Assembly: GCF_025024155.1 (NCBI RefSeq) | Contig: NW_026251770.1 | Location: 124,001 to 188,000 of the forward strand | DNA from: Gamsiella multidivaricata | Lineage: Eukaryota; Mortierellomycota; Mortierellomycetes; Mortierellales; Mortierellaceae | Reading direction: 5' to 3' | Length of the DNA stretch: 64,000 bases | In this document: one piece after another, positions 20,999 to 32,813 of the stretch | Layout: every line of letters starts with the position of its first letter | Numbering within the stretch: the stretch's first letter is position 1 | Translations under genes and position numbers: made by a program | The notes under the pieces: model-generated | What the model was told of the DNA's origin: nothing | Seen by the model: only the letters and a program-made list of their open reading frames with translations | Database searches by the model: none

Positions 20999-23900
20999 AT
21001 GCTTGCCGCTGCAAGGGTCGCCGCCCTCAGAAACTCCTTTGCGCACGCTTCGCATTCATTCAGACGCTCACAGAGGGCCTGCCTTGCCACTGCTGCAACC
21101 ACAGGTAAAATGATAAAGCCAGTGACCAACCTGGAAACGACTACGCAGTACCATGGCACTTACCTTTGACCGCGGCGCCTCGTGTTTTGCTAAATTAGAG
21201 TCATGGAAGCCAGGAAAATCGATTCATGGATACACAGTTCTCGAGGTACAACCACTGCAACTCCTCTCGTTCGAATCGGCAAGCTGGATATTGAGGGATA
21301 CAAGTTAATTTTGCCTTCCATGCTTGATAGACACGCCATGTCAAGGAACTGGAGCTAGACGCTATTCGCCTGAAGCACGAAAAGACTGGGGCTGAGCATC
21401 TCCACATTGCGCGCGACGACTCGAATAATGTCTTTGGTGTCGGATTCGCCACACCTCCCGACAACAGTGCAGGCGTCCCTCACATTCTGGAGCACACGAC
21501 CCTCTGCGGAAGTCGATCTTATCCTGTTAGGGACCCGTTTTTCAAAATGCTGAACCGAAGCATGGCGACATTTATGAATGCTTACACTGGTAAGCTGTAT
21601 GAGAAGCTGGTGGCGGTGCAATAATTTATTATTGTCCTCGATGACTAACATTTATAATGATTTTATACACATCATAGCAAGTGATTACACGTTGTACCCA
21701 TTCTCGACTACCAATCCTGTGGATTACAAAAACTTGAGGAATGTTTACATGGATGCCGCATTCTTTCCACATCTCAGGGAGCTGGACTTTAAACAGGAAG
21801 GTTGGAGGCTGGAGCACGAGAACCCAAATGGTAAGGACATACCTTGCGCCGTTGTGTTGCAGATGATTGCTGCAGTGATAAACAATACCAGTGCTGACGA
21901 CTCCGCGTTACACTTCTATGGATAGACAAGGACTCTCCTATTGTCTTTAAGGGAATTGTCTATAATGAAATGAAGGGTCAGATGGCGGACGCAGGGTATC
22001 TTTTCTGGTCAAAAATGCAACAATACATGTTTCCAGGAACGACATACGCCTTCAACAGTGGAGGAGATCCTGCGAACATCACTGATCTCACCCATGAGGA
22101 GCTCGTCCACTTCCATAAAACACATTATCATCCCAGTAACGCCAAATTCTACACCTACGGAAACTTCCCTTTGGAGGACTCGCTTGAGTTTATCAACACT
22201 AAACTGCAGGAGTTTTCGCCTATCACTCCCCCGCTCGCTGAAAAGATCGTGAAGCCGTTCGAGAGTCCTCTCCGCGTCAATCTGACCTGCCCTGTGGATC
22301 CAATGGCTTCACCGGAGAAGCAGATTAAGCTGTCAGTTTCTTTTCTTACAAACAAGGCTACCGATACATTTGAAGGCTTCGGGCTGAGGATTCTTTCGGA
22401 TCTGCTCACAGACGGACACGCTTCTCCCATGTACAAGGCGCTAATCGAGTCCAGCTTGGGATCTGAGTACTCTGCCAACACTGGTTACGATTCATCGACT
22501 ATGGTCAGCTCTCTTTCGTTTGGTGTTCAAGGAATGATGATGGAGGACGCTCAAAAAGTCGAGGAGACGATCATGCAGGTCCTTCACAAAGTTAAGGAAG
22601 AAGGTGTTGATCCTAAGCGCATCGAGGCAATTGTTCACCAGATGGAGCTCGGACAAAAACATGTAAGCATTTACTTCTGAGAGTCTGTTTTAAGAGAGCT
22701 CAGAATGGTACAGGGTCTAGGCTCTCATTGCGTGCATCTTGATGTCTATAGAAAACATCGTTCTTTGGGATGAGTCTTATGCAAGGACTGTCCTCAGGGT
22801 GGTTCAATGGCTGCAATCCAGTGGACCTGTTAGAACTCAACAAGGTAGGCAACATTTTCCAGAGTCAGCTAATGATAAACTCGTGTTACTTCAGACGTAA
22901 GAGGCTAATATAGTATTTTTTTTAATGATAGAACATTGACCGCCTGAAATCCGAGATTGCTTCAGGACCATTCTTCCAGAACCTCATCTCCAAATACCTT
23001 TTGAACAACCCTCACAAACTGGTGTTCTCGATGACCCCCAGCCCAGATTATGGCACTGAAGTAGCGGCCAACGAGACGACACGTCTCATGGGCAAAACGA
23101 GCGTGTTGACAAAGGCTGACAAGGAGGCCATTTATCAACAGGGACAGGCGCTACTCAAGAATCAGGAACAAGTCGAAGATGTTTCATGCCTTCCTACATT
23201 GAAGGTGGATGATATTTCAAAGAAAACAAAGACGTTTTCGTTGGAGCATAGCGCTGTCAGCAGCGTTCCTGTGCAGTGGCGTCCTACTTCAACCAACGGC
23301 ATCACGTACTTCCGCGGAATCAGTGTCATCCCAGGGCTGACGCCTGAGCTGAAGCAGTATCTGCCCCTGTTCACCGACGTAAGTTTAGTCAGCCTCGGAG
23401 CTTGTTTCCTTCTGAATCTTTGGATTATTGGACACACTTATTGAGAATATTTTGCTATTTTCTTCATCGGGTCTCATAGTCCTTGACGTCGCTGGGAACA
23501 CACAGCCGTGCTATGAGCGAGATTGACGACGAGGTCAGGTTATATACTGGTGGTATCCGTGTCGCGCCTTTCCTCTCCACCAACCACTCCGGTACGTCAT
23601 GGCGTTTATGAACGGCATTTAATGTCTCTGATAGTGCATCCTGCTGTTGTTAACGGGCTATGTGCCATTGTGTTTATCGATTATAGCCATCGACAGCACA
23701 GAGGAGGGGGTCTCGTTCAGCTCATACTGCTTGGACAGAAACCAAGACCACATGTACGATCTCCTAGGATCTCTCATTCGTGAGACTAACTTTGATAACA
23801 TTGACAAGCTGCGCACTCTTATTCAAGGAGTAAGTCGATGCCTCTAATTTGCTTGATATGGGTTTAGCACAGCTATTTCCTTACGTGTAAAGATGTATGG

Positions 23901-25142
23901 CTATGCATTCACTAACTTTTCACGGTTTATTTGCTTTATTAGAATGCATCTGGTCTGTCGAACTCAGTCGCTGAATCTGGGCACGCTTTCGCCAGAACAA
24001 ACGCCGGCTCACGTTTGACCCCTGCTGGGGTAAGTCCTAAAAAGATGTTTACAAGGCTGCGGGCCAAATTATTTTCACTACAGGCAAGACAGATAGCTGA
24101 CGTTTCGTCCTTGTGGCCTTTGTGATGTATATCGATGAAACTGAATTGTATAGCATGCATCCGAGTTGTATGGCGGCATGACCCAGGTCCAGTTCATGAA
24201 CGTTCTCTCTCAAAAGGAGGATCTCTCCGAGGTATCGCAGCGTCTAAAGGAAATTGCAGAGCTTGCCATCAAACGGTCCACTTTGAGACTTGCTCTCACC
24301 TGTGGCGAAGACCAGATGTCACGTAACGAGAAAGTGGTTAGCCAGTTTATCTCGCGCCTTGATGCCAGACCTGTTGATTCTGTTGCTCAGGTAAAATTCT
24401 TTTGCACGTGTACCAAGATGTGCTACTATGAAGGGATGAATCTTGCTAACGCTGATGGGATGTCTTCCTCTGTTCTCTTCGACAAATTAGCCCGGGTTCA
24501 CCCCATCGTACGAAAATTCGTTCTTTGAGCTGCCCTATGGCATCAACTTTACCGCCAAATGTCTACGTGGAGTACCATACACGCACGAAGACGGAGCCAA
24601 GTTGCAGATTTTGGCTTCACTCATGTCAAATCTGTACTTACACCGCGAGATTCGTGAGAAGAACGGTGCCTATAGTGGTGGAGCAGGATACTCCTCAACA
24701 GGCGGGCTCTTTTCCTTTTACTCATACCGCGACCCTAGCCCTAAAAAGACACTGGCGACATATCAGGATTCGGTGCGCTGGGTGTTGGATCGTAAGGATT
24801 TTACGGATCAGGAATTGGCCGAGGCCAAGTTGTCGATCTTCCAGCGCATGGATGCTCCTGTCAGTGCGGCTGAAGAGGGAATGGTTGTGTTCACTGAGGG
24901 TATCACGGACGAGATGCGGCAGACGTGAGTAGACAATTGAAAAATTGAGACGGCTTTGAAATACTTTCTTGTCGAATGGCGACTGATTTTTTTTTTTTTT
25001 TTTTTTGCTGTAATTTGATACTCATCTTCATAGACGCCGCGAGCAGCTGTTGAAGGTAACAAGCGCTGATGTTAAAGAGGTCGCCAGCCGTTACTTGCTA
25101 GACCAGCAATCGAGCCAGTGCATTCTTGGGGATAAGGAATAA
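20999..25142 (+). CDS. CYM1: Mitochondrial presequence protease Cym1 (M16C, PITRM1/PreP)
   Basis: This zinc protease degrades cleaved targeting peptides in the mitochondrion. Thirteen exons close in phase to 987 residues, the expected length: 20999-21104, 21199-21245, 21331-21589, 21678-21830, 21926-22662, 22752-22844, 22932-23378, 23480-23591, 23687-23829, 23943-24029, 24154-24390, 24491-24924, 25034-25142. The first 35 residues are Arg/Ala/Ser-rich without acids, a good mitochondrial presequence. The inverted zinc motif HILEH is at about residues 102-106, and the distal Glu lies in YNEMKG near residue 200. The C-terminal half has [13 protein letters not shown], the Arg/Tyr motif that completes the active site of M16 enzymes. 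All key residues are present, so it should be active. Intron 12 holds a T run near 24988-25006. Confidence 0.96.
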
Positions 25143-25202
25143 TAATGTGATTTAGACACGATAAAGGGACGTCGGGGCGAAATAAAAACCCTCTGAAGGA
25201 AG

Positions 25203-25690
25203 AAATCGGTATATATCACTAGATGAAGTTCATAAAGAGTTTGGTCTCTGGCAGCGGCCGCAAAATGCTGTCGAGTTTGTCGAAATAATTATCTGGGATC
25301 CTGTCCACTAGGCGATGCTGCTCCCGAAGTGGCAATATACACAACAGACGCAACAAGCGCAATGGACACATAGCCTTACCGCGTCTCTGTCTGAGATCGT
25401 GCTCATGCCACGCGGCAGGCACACCCAACCCCCAGTTTCTCCATCTTCTTATGATAAGCTCCCGCTAATGCGAGTAAGGAACTGTTTTTAAAGTGGCAAC
25501 AATCGAGCTGAATATGCTGCAGTTCCATGGCGTGGCAGAATAAATCTTGGAAGTCCCCGTCAATCAACTATGTACAGGATTAGAAGCTGATATCCGTCAA
25601 ATCATTGCTGGGATTTAACATCAGGTTACCGGATAACGCGGCCCTTATAGAGTGAAGAAATCGGCCGTTAACATTGTCTGCGAGGACCTC
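25203..25690 (-). pseudogene. Decayed fragment of the neighbouring F-box/LRR gene (middle part)
   Basis: On the minus strand this matches the central LRR part of the intact gene at 26644-29400. LIDGDFQDLFCHAMELQHI aligns with LTDDGFEALFRYATELQHI, MEKLGVG aligns with MERLGLG, and further on IPDNYFDKLDSILRPLPE aligns with LPEDYFKDLDSTLLPAPE. Stops and at least one frameshift interrupt it, and both ends of the protein are missing. It is a relic of tandem duplication. Confidence 0.75.
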
Positions 25691-26643
25691 ATAGAGCACC
25701 CCTTCACTGAAGTCGGGGTTGTCCTCACATACCAGGGGGAATTGATGACTAAGCTGTGAGAGGAGGAAGATATTCTCGCTGTTGACCCGCCTATCCTAGA
25801 AGCCCAGCTGTTCGATGAAACAGCTACATTGGACCAGATCCATGCGGGACCCCCGGTGATCCTTCCAGACTCTATTGATCGCTATTGACTCGAAGATGAT
25901 GGTTTCTCAAGCGTGAGGCATACAGGTGGAGCAGAAGAGGCTATGGGACTCGACGAGCGCGGGATAGCATGGCAGGGCTAAAATACCGTACGACCTACGT
26001 GAGAATTTCAGGGAGATCTGGGTGAGGAAATGGCCCGAGTTGTGAGGGTCAGCGCACACGTCTTAGGTGGGTCGGTAGTCTTGCCTTCTTTGCCAGCCAT
26101 GGCTCCATCGCAAGCAATACGTGATGTTTTGGTCATGGTGGGTAGGGAAGGCAGAGGAGAAGGGAGGACCCTCGCCCAAAACTTTATTGGATTCAGATCG
26201 CGTGCAGCCCTGAACGCGTTCTTGCACTTGAAATGTTAAGAAATACACGCGTGGAGGAGTCTTTGGACTGGATATGTAAAATGCCGAGGCGCATACTGTA
26301 TCATCTTGCATAGCGATGGATAGATCTGCGGCTTCTACTTGAAGGAATATCGTAAATATCGTATTCAGTTCAAACATTAGCAATGCAGTCCTTGCGTTTT
26401 CTCAAGGCTCGGTTCATGGACCGATTTTTTTAAATCCGATATGAATGGGTCCTTCGGTCTCATCCGGATACCAATAATATTCTACACGTCGCGCTCCTTA
26501 GTCTCCGGTGATAGAGTATTGGTCCTTGGAAACTATTTAATTTCTTATTGGAATGTGCAGACTTGATGCTCAACAAGGAGATAAAGTGAGCGGGCTACTA
26601 TTATGTGTGATCACTACGAACTCCAGACACTGCTTTGTTGCAT
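25691..26643. other. Intergenic region after the decayed F-box copy
   Basis: I see nothing that I can support as a gene. It probably contains unrecognisable remains of the same duplicate. Confidence 0.4.
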
Positions 26644-29400
26644 TCAGTCAGATTCAAAACCAAAGTCAAAATCCTGGACTCCGCCATAGGTACCGCTCAT
26701 CCACATGAAGTCCATATCGTCATCATAGTCGAGTTCAATCCCCTGGTCGATAAACCATTCGTAGACAACCGAGCTCCCCCCATCGAGCGCATGCTTGGAA
26801 ATCATCAGCGACTCCAGCTTGCCCACGCGGTTCAAGTCGTTACCTGCGGCTGCACCCTGGTATTCGCGCGCCCTCGCCTGCTGCCGCTTAAGTTCCTTCT
26901 GATCTTGTGTGAAGTCATGTCCGTAACCAAAGTGCTTGCCGAAAAACTTCATCTCGCGGCTGTGGAGGTTGTAGCCCAAATAGCGAGACATGTTCCAGAT
27001 TTCAAGACTCTGTTGAAGACCAGGCAATACCAACGCAAGACCGTCCTGAACACGAATGCGATAGTCGGCGTTGGACATGTCGAGACCCTTCAACTGACGC
27101 ATCTGGCCTAATTTGACGAAGAGTTCTCGGAGGATGACCCTGTCGAGGTATTTGTTGCGATGCTTCTGAGCTGGGAGAGTTACGCGATGAGTTTTCTTGG
27201 TGCCGTTCTTTTTCAGGTCCTTCCTCTCTTCATCATCGGTTTCGCACTCAATCTCAATTTTTTCTTTGCCCTTATAACTCCCCTCCTCATCGCGCGGAGT
27301 GATAAAGTCGTAGTACCCCTCCTCATCAAAGTCGTACCTCAACTTGTAGTCGTCGTGGTCTAGAGGCTTTGGGGGAAACCGTATGAAGTCTGCGAAAGCT
27401 TCAAGAGACGAGCTGCTTCTCTCGTGCGATAGGTTCGACTCCTCGTTAGCGGCATCGGAGACCCCGTCGAAGGCATGAAGGCACACGCCCGAGACGTTCA
27501 AGTCTTGCAGCCCCAAACATGCCCATGGACCATTGAAGAGCTGCAGTCTCACTTTGCCACAGCCGCTTAAGTTCAGTCCCCACAGACCGACGCAGCACCG
27601 GACAATGGCCCTCACACCCACTGTAGTGATATTGCGGCAGTGCTTGAGCGACAGAGCAGCGAGTCCGCCTGGGACCACTTGACCCGAGAAAACTTTGGCC
27701 TCCGGAGCCGGCAGCAATGTACTGTCGAGATCCTTAAAATAGTCTTCCGGCAACCCATTAATAATATCTGCCTTGATCTTGACTTGCTCCTTGTTGGATA
27801 ACCTCTTCACGGCCTCGACGCGTCTCTGTCCAAGCTCATGTTCGTGCCAAGCATCAGGCACACCCAATCCCAGCCTCTCCATCCTCTTTCGATAGGTTTC
27901 CGCCAGTACCAGCAAAGATCTGTCATGAAGGTTGCAGCCATCCAGCTCGATGTGTTGCAGCTCTGTGGCGTAGCGAAACAAAGCCTCAAAGCCGTCGTCC
28001 GTCAACCTGTCGCAGTAAGAGAGCTGAATCACCGTCAAGACGCTGTTTGGAATGAAGGTCCTCTTAAATGAGCCCAGCACAGTCGTGAAAGTCCTGGGTG
28101 TTTCTTTTGCCTGTTCACGCTCGAGGCGAGCCCTGGGTTCGGCAGGATCCTCAACAAACGCATAGAGCATGACGTTATTGACGTGATTGTTGTGCTGACA
28201 GGCCAGTATGCTCATCTTGTCCTTGCTGTCCCAGATCAAGGGAACAATACCCTCGTTCGTGATGTTAGTCATGCTGACATCTAGACTCGCAATTTGCCTT
28301 CTTGATCGCTGTTCGTTTGATTCGCTCCAGGAACTCAAGGCGGTCAAGAACTTGTCCGTTACATCCGTGCCGTTCATATGAATGCTCTCCAGATATGGAC
28401 AGTGTTTCATTGTTTCGATCAAGTCTTGGCTGGTGAGGTCGCTCATGTGGTCCAGATGCAACACTTTCAGCTGGGGTCCAAGCCGTGAGATGACTGGGAG
28501 ACATGACTTGCCGGTCATTTTGTTGCAGCGATTAAGCCTCAATTGTTCGAGATGGAAGGGAAATTGCGTTTTGGTGCCCTTGAACTTTGCAGGTCTGGCA
28601 GTACCGGCTCGACGGTGGAGCGGGATCACAGCTCGTGCAATGGGGGGAGGTGCACGTCCAGAACTGGAACGGGTTGGATATCTTTTGGATGATGGTGTGG
28701 CAACTGCATTTGGCAGAACTGGTCCGGTGGGTTGATGTTGCCGCTGTTGTTCCTGCTCGGATTCCGTTGATGTGGAGGGTGCAACGCCGACACTCTCATA
28801 AAGATAGTCGCCCTCATGCTCAGTCTCGGTCTCTGTCATACTCCTATACTTGGCCATCTTTTTATCGGCATCGTCCTCCTCGTCGTCGTCATCCGAGCCA
28901 CCCATCGTCAATCTCTTGCGCTTTTTGGAGGATCCGGGAGCTGTGTTATAGGGATCGCTATGGATCAAGACCTTGAGTGTCTCAGCGGTGACGTTGGTGC
29001 GCGACAGGTCTAGGTACTTCAATCTCGTGCAGTTCTCTGCAATCAATTCCATATCCCCGTCCTGGAGCTCTGCCAACTGAAGCAGGAGATTTTCGACAAA
29101 GCGGCCATATCGAATGAGACCTAGGCGAAAGCCCTTGTGTTTTTTCCAGATATCATTGACGGTTTCCCCTTGCAAGTAGACGGTATTCCAAAGTTGTGGT
29201 GCGCAGACAGAGTGAAAAAGACGCGATACTTGACAGGCGCGCGAGAGCGTCGCAGGGCTGAGGTGCTTTGCAACCTGGGAAAGGATCTCGGGTAAATCGA
29301 CAGGGGAGGTGATGCGCGTCACTGAAGTTGATGATTGAGTGGTGTTGATTGCGGCACGCGTTCCGGGTGGCTCTCTTGCCTTATTTTTGTTCTTAGGCAT
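26644..29400 (-). CDS. Large F-box and leucine-rich repeat protein
   Basis: A single exon encodes 918 residues from the ATG at 29400, the first residues being a basic nuclear-type stretch (MPKNKNKAREPPGTR). An upstream in-frame ATG at 29499 would add 33 residues that look less natural. An F-box-like helix set lies at about residues 35-75 (DLPEILSQVAKHLSPATLSRAC, written here only in part as DLPEILSQVAKHL). LRR units run through the rest, with repeats such as LEQLRLNRCNKMTG, LKVLHLDHMSDLT and LTVIQLSYCDRLTDDGF, in the AMN1/FBXL style. An acidic low-complexity insert lies near residues 170-220. I infer a substrate receptor of an SCF ubiquitin ligase. Decayed partial copies flank it on both sides on the same strand. 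Confidence 0.85.
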   Translation of the reverse strand: MPKNKNKAREPPGTRAAINTTQSSTSVTRITSPVDLPEILSQVAKHLSPATLSRACQVSRLFHSVCAPQLWNTVYLQGETVNDIWKKHKGFRLGLIRYGRFVENLLLQLAELQDGDMELIAENCTRLKYLDLSRTNVTAETLKVLIHSDPYNTAPGSSKKRKRLTMGGSDDDDEEDDADKKMAKYRSMTETETEHEGDYLYESVGVAPSTSTESEQEQQRQHQPTGPVLPNAVATPSSKRYPTRSSSGRAPPPIARAVIPLHRRAGTARPAKFKGTKTQFPFHLEQLRLNRCNKMTGKSCLPVISRLGPQLKVLHLDHMSDLTSQDLIETMKHCPYLESIHMNGTDVTDKFLTALSSWSESNEQRSRRQIASLDVSMTNITNEGIVPLIWDSKDKMSILACQHNNHVNNVMLYAFVEDPAEPRARLEREQAKETPRTFTTVLGSFKRTFIPNSVLTVIQLSYCDRLTDDGFEALFRYATELQHIELDGCNLHDRSLLVLAETYRKRMERLGLGVPDAWHEHELGQRRVEAVKRLSNKEQVKIKADIINGLPEDYFKDLDSTLLPAPEAKVFSGQVVPGGLAALSLKHCRNITTVGVRAIVRCCVGLWGLNLSGCGKVRLQLFNGPWACLGLQDLNVSGVCLHAFDGVSDAANEESNLSHERSSSSLEAFADFIRFPPKPLDHDDYKLRYDFDEEGYYDFITPRDEEGSYKGKEKIEIECETDDEERKDLKKNGTKKTHRVTLPAQKHRNKYLDRVILRELFVKLGQMRQLKGLDMSNADYRIRVQDGLALVLPGLQQSLEIWNMSRYLGYNLHSREMKFFGKHFGYGHDFTQDQKELKRQQARAREYQGAAAGNDLNRVGKLESLMISKHALDGGSSVVYEWFIDQGIELDYDDDMDFMWMSGTYGGVQDFDFGFESD

Positions 29401-29639
29401 AGTTAGGTTGGGCGGAATAAAGGAGTGGTTGGTGATGAAGCGCCAAGATCTCACTGTTGCGATCATGGGGCTCAACTTGCCTTGAAAGTGACGGTTCACA
29501 CTAGTCGGAATCGAACTCTTGAGTCGTACATCTTAAACACCACCCAGGCTGAGCTTCTCCACCCAGTGTAGGTCCTTCTCTGGTTGCATACTTGTATTTG
29601 CTGACTAGAACCCTCTATCTTTTAGCTTCATCTACAATA

Positions 29640-30185
29640 CATGTGAAGCCATGCCCGTATCCGAAATAAATTCCACTCGTGTCACCGAAACGGTAACGAA
29701 TAAATATTCTGTTGGAGATCAGGAAGCGTTAATGCAAGAGCATCCTGGGCTCGAATGCGGCAGTATGCATTGGACATGTCGAGTGTCTTCAACTGGCGCA
29801 GCTGACTGACTCAGTTTAGTGTAGAACTCACAATATATCGCCCGTAGGGCGACACGACGGGTAGGTTTGATCCGATTCTCGTCACCATCGGCCAAGCACT
29901 CGATATCGATCTCCTTTCCTTCTCGTCGCTATTCAACAGAACATCATCCTTATCCCTATTGCCACTGTCCCGGCCGTAGCTCTGTAGGCAGAAATAATTA
30001 TAGTTACCCTCCCGATTTTCAGAACCTTGAGGAGGAACTCTCATTCTTCAATCATACATCTCATTCGTTCCCTCATGAATCTATTGAAGATGCTCACTAG
30101 TTGGACAAGTAAACGCCCGAAATTTCCAAGTCTTGTAATCGTAGGCGCACCCATGGTCAATAGAAGACTCTCATAGTCACATGGG
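29640..30185 (-). pseudogene. Decayed fragment of the F-box/LRR gene (C-terminal part)
   Basis: The minus strand carries LRQLKTLDMSNAYCRIRAQDAL, which corresponds to MRQLKGLDMSNADYRIRVQ in the intact gene (only short parts are quoted here). The preceding acidic segment matches around EGYYDF and the ECETDDEE block. Further upstream, DNA near 30125-30180 matches the intact gene's segment coding GPWACLGLQDLNVSG. Stops and frame changes break it. It lies 240 bases beyond the start of the intact gene and in the same orientation. Confidence 0.65.
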
Positions 30186-30513
30186 AGCAGTCAAGACGAC
30201 TTTGGGATCGTTAAACGGAGATTATATTCGGTACGCGTTGAAGAAGTTGGTAACAGGGAATCGGTCCCAGTTGCATCTTCAGTGAGCGAGTTATCTACCT
30301 TTTTTTTTTTTTTTTTTTATCTTTGTTGTTGACCATGGCTTCCTGTGAGCCAAATGATTGAAGAAATATTGACGGACGATCTGTGGGAGCAGTCAAGGAC
30401 AAGGGCAAGCTTTAATCTCATGTTTTGATGCTTTGTGGGTCTGTTGTCCAAATATGCACATTGCGTATCTTGGGCTGTCTTAAACAATTATTTAAATAAA
30501 CCATTTATAATGT
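30186..30513. other. Intergenic region with T run
   Basis: A run of about 20 T lies at 30300-30319. I see no gene in it. Confidence 0.4.
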
Positions 30514-31360
30514 CTACACTTCCGTAATAGCGTCTTCATCATCTCCTTCGGGCTTGACCTCCTCAATCTCCGTGATCTCTGGGACCTCGTCTCTCATCAG
30601 CATATTGACAATTTGCTCCGCAACCTCCTGCACATGATCTTCCGTCTCTGCCAGGTGCATCTTCTGAATCACAGGATATGTCTTCTTTTCGCGGAGATAG
30701 TCACGTCCCTGGCGTGTGGATGTCAATATGATCAAGCCCTCCAGCAAGGTTTCCCGCAGATGGGCATCGGCCTCACGCGTTTTTGTTGGAGGCAAGAGCT
30801 GGATGTCCTCTGGCATTCCCTCCATGTCCTATATGAATACCGTCATAAAACAGTGATACGGATCGTTAATAAACTGGGTCCTTCGTTGAAACCATTTTTT
30901 AAAAAGAACAATCGATGAGCTTCACACATACTTCAAGATCAAACTCCTCGGGGCCGCAGAGAGGGAGCAAAATATAAGGCAGGACATTGATATCGTCCTC
31001 ATCCAACAATGCTGGGTGGTTCTCGACTGCGAAACTTGCGTTCCTATTGTGGCGAACAGCACAAAGATATTCATCCACGTCAGTGCTCTGTTTGATTGTA
31101 AACCATGCGCTTCTCATGTCGCTTAATATCGATATGCCTTACTTGATCGTTGTGATAACACCTCCTCGACGGATCACGCTGGGATGCTCAGTGAAGCACA
31201 CGATCTTTGAAAGGGGAGACAACGCGTTGTCGTCCTTTGCAAAAAGGAGCGTACGGCCTTTAGGGAACTATGGTCCAGTTGTCGAAACACAAAACGAATA
31301 ACATTGTACCATTCTGTAAGATTTTCGATCGTTTTCTTTAAGGTGCCGCAGGCAATGTCG

Positions 31361-31392
<32 letters not shown>

Positions 31393-32387
31393 TTCGCAGC
31401 AAAAACTTACAGTGGCCAATGTTGCAAAAACGCTCGCCAAAAAGTCGAAGTTGCACTGAGGATTGTATCCTTTGTCCGTGCCCTTCAAAAAAATATCTGC
31501 CAGCTGTCCGACAGCGCTGGTTGCTGTCGTCAATCCCTCGACTGGCTTCCCGCTCAAGTTCAGGACCTTGCCTGAAACATTGTCGTTCTTGCACATGTTG
31601 GAGAGCAACATGCATCCCAAATCTGCCAAGATATTGGTCTTGGACTAGAAAGTGTGAAGGGAAAAAACTCATAGTTTAGAATTCTGGTGACCACACCGCC
31701 TCCTACAAATTTAAAAATTCCTCCCAATGCCATCCACGTACGACGATAACGTTGAAGATGAGGTGCTTGATAAAGTCTTCGTCGTCCAACTCTGCGCAGA
31801 TGACAGTCTCTCCTGAAAGATTGATAAGCGAGCGAAGAGCGTCATGGGCAATGGCCTATAACAAGAAAATAATATTTACAGTTTTAATCAGCAATGTCCT
31901 ACTGCGCCAGGATCTGCCAGATGAATAGTTTTCGTTGTCTTGTCTTGTACCGTGTCCTCCTTGACCAATGCCTTCAGATCCTTGCAGAGAGGCTTGGCGT
32001 GCTTCAGAAAGACGTGAAAAAACTCTGAATTGCTCGGAGTAAAGGAGACGATGTTGTGGATGGCAATCTGACGGACCTATATGATTGTTCAGAGAGCTCA
32101 AAGAGTCAGCGCGCTCTACTCAATACTCGATAGAGCCCATAACTGCGCAGATAGAGTACAACGCATCAATAGTCCCTTGCAAAGTCAGGTATTCTCGTCG
32201 TACCTCCATTCTGCCGTCGTGCAGAAAGGGCAAGAGCTGGTTTGGTCGATTATATTTAAGTGGGCGAAGCACGCACAGATATAAATAAAAAGCCGTTAGT
32301 TGCTGACCGCTGCTGCTGAGGAAAAGGCTACAAGGAGTCTCCTGATAAATCCACTGGCTGTCACACCTCTTCAATTTGGGCTTCCAT
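30514..32387 (-). CDS. HGH1: Protein HGH1 homologue (armadillo-like, eEF2 folding factor)
   Basis: Hgh1 is a cytosolic ARM-repeat chaperone that with the TRiC chaperonin helps fold elongation factor 2. Eight exons close in phase to 375 residues: 32387-32367, 32236-32204, 32076-31903, 31855-31742, 31644-31411, 31267-31143, 31043-30932, 30828-30514. The first two exons are 21 and 33 bases and build MEAQIEELLPFLHDGRMEV, which continues as RQIAIHNIVSF, the family N-terminus. Later come LSKIVCFTEHPSVIRRGGV, then ENHPALLDEDDINVLPYIL and LPLCGPEE, all family hallmarks. The C-terminus has QIVNMLMRDE and an acidic tail. Intron 5 contains a 30-base A run on the coding strand just after its donor. It is head to head with the SUMO protease gene. 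Confidence 0.93.
31362..31391. repeat. 30-base T run in an HGH1 intron
   Basis: This is an uninterrupted mononucleotide run (A on the HGH1 coding strand) starting about 20 bases inside the intron after exon 5. Its length may be unreliable in sequencing. Confidence 0.9.
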
Positions 32388-32813
32388 GGTATCGGTGTTA
32401 TGTTGAGTCGAGGGGAGAATAAGGAATCGAGGGGTCGCGCGAAAGAAGGATCGAGAGGGTTGAAGGACCGTCCAAGAGTGCAGAAATAAGCTGTGCTAGG
32501 TTGAGAAGCACAAAGCCACAAACCCAAACAAGTTTTGTTTCTGTGCGACCAGGAAGGATTCCCCTATTCAAAATGCTCTTCACTTCCCTTCGACGCGGCC
32601 TTCCCTTAAACTCACGCCCATCCACCCCTGCCCGCCTGTCTGTCTTTCCCATTGACTCTCTTCACCCTTTCCGCTTTTCATTACGATAATACGACTAAAG
32701 GGCACGCATTCGACAACCACACCTAAGACAATTGCAATCGCGGTTCATCATCATCCACTTCTCTTTACAACACGCCAAAGCGGACTTACGCGTTCTCCGG
32801 TAACACCAAAACC
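32388..32813. promoter_or_regulatory. Divergent promoter of HGH1 and the SUMO protease gene
   Basis: 426 bases lie between the two start codons. The + side is CT-rich with TTCACCC-type sequence. No other gene is evident. Confidence 0.5.

Noticed and set aside
29505..29585. tRNA-like sequence on the minus strand (GTTCGATTC T-loop-like motif, 6 of 7 possible acceptor pairs over 76 bases)
   Set aside because: The T stem and anticodon stem do not pair, so a cloverleaf cannot form. It lies in the leader of the F-box gene.
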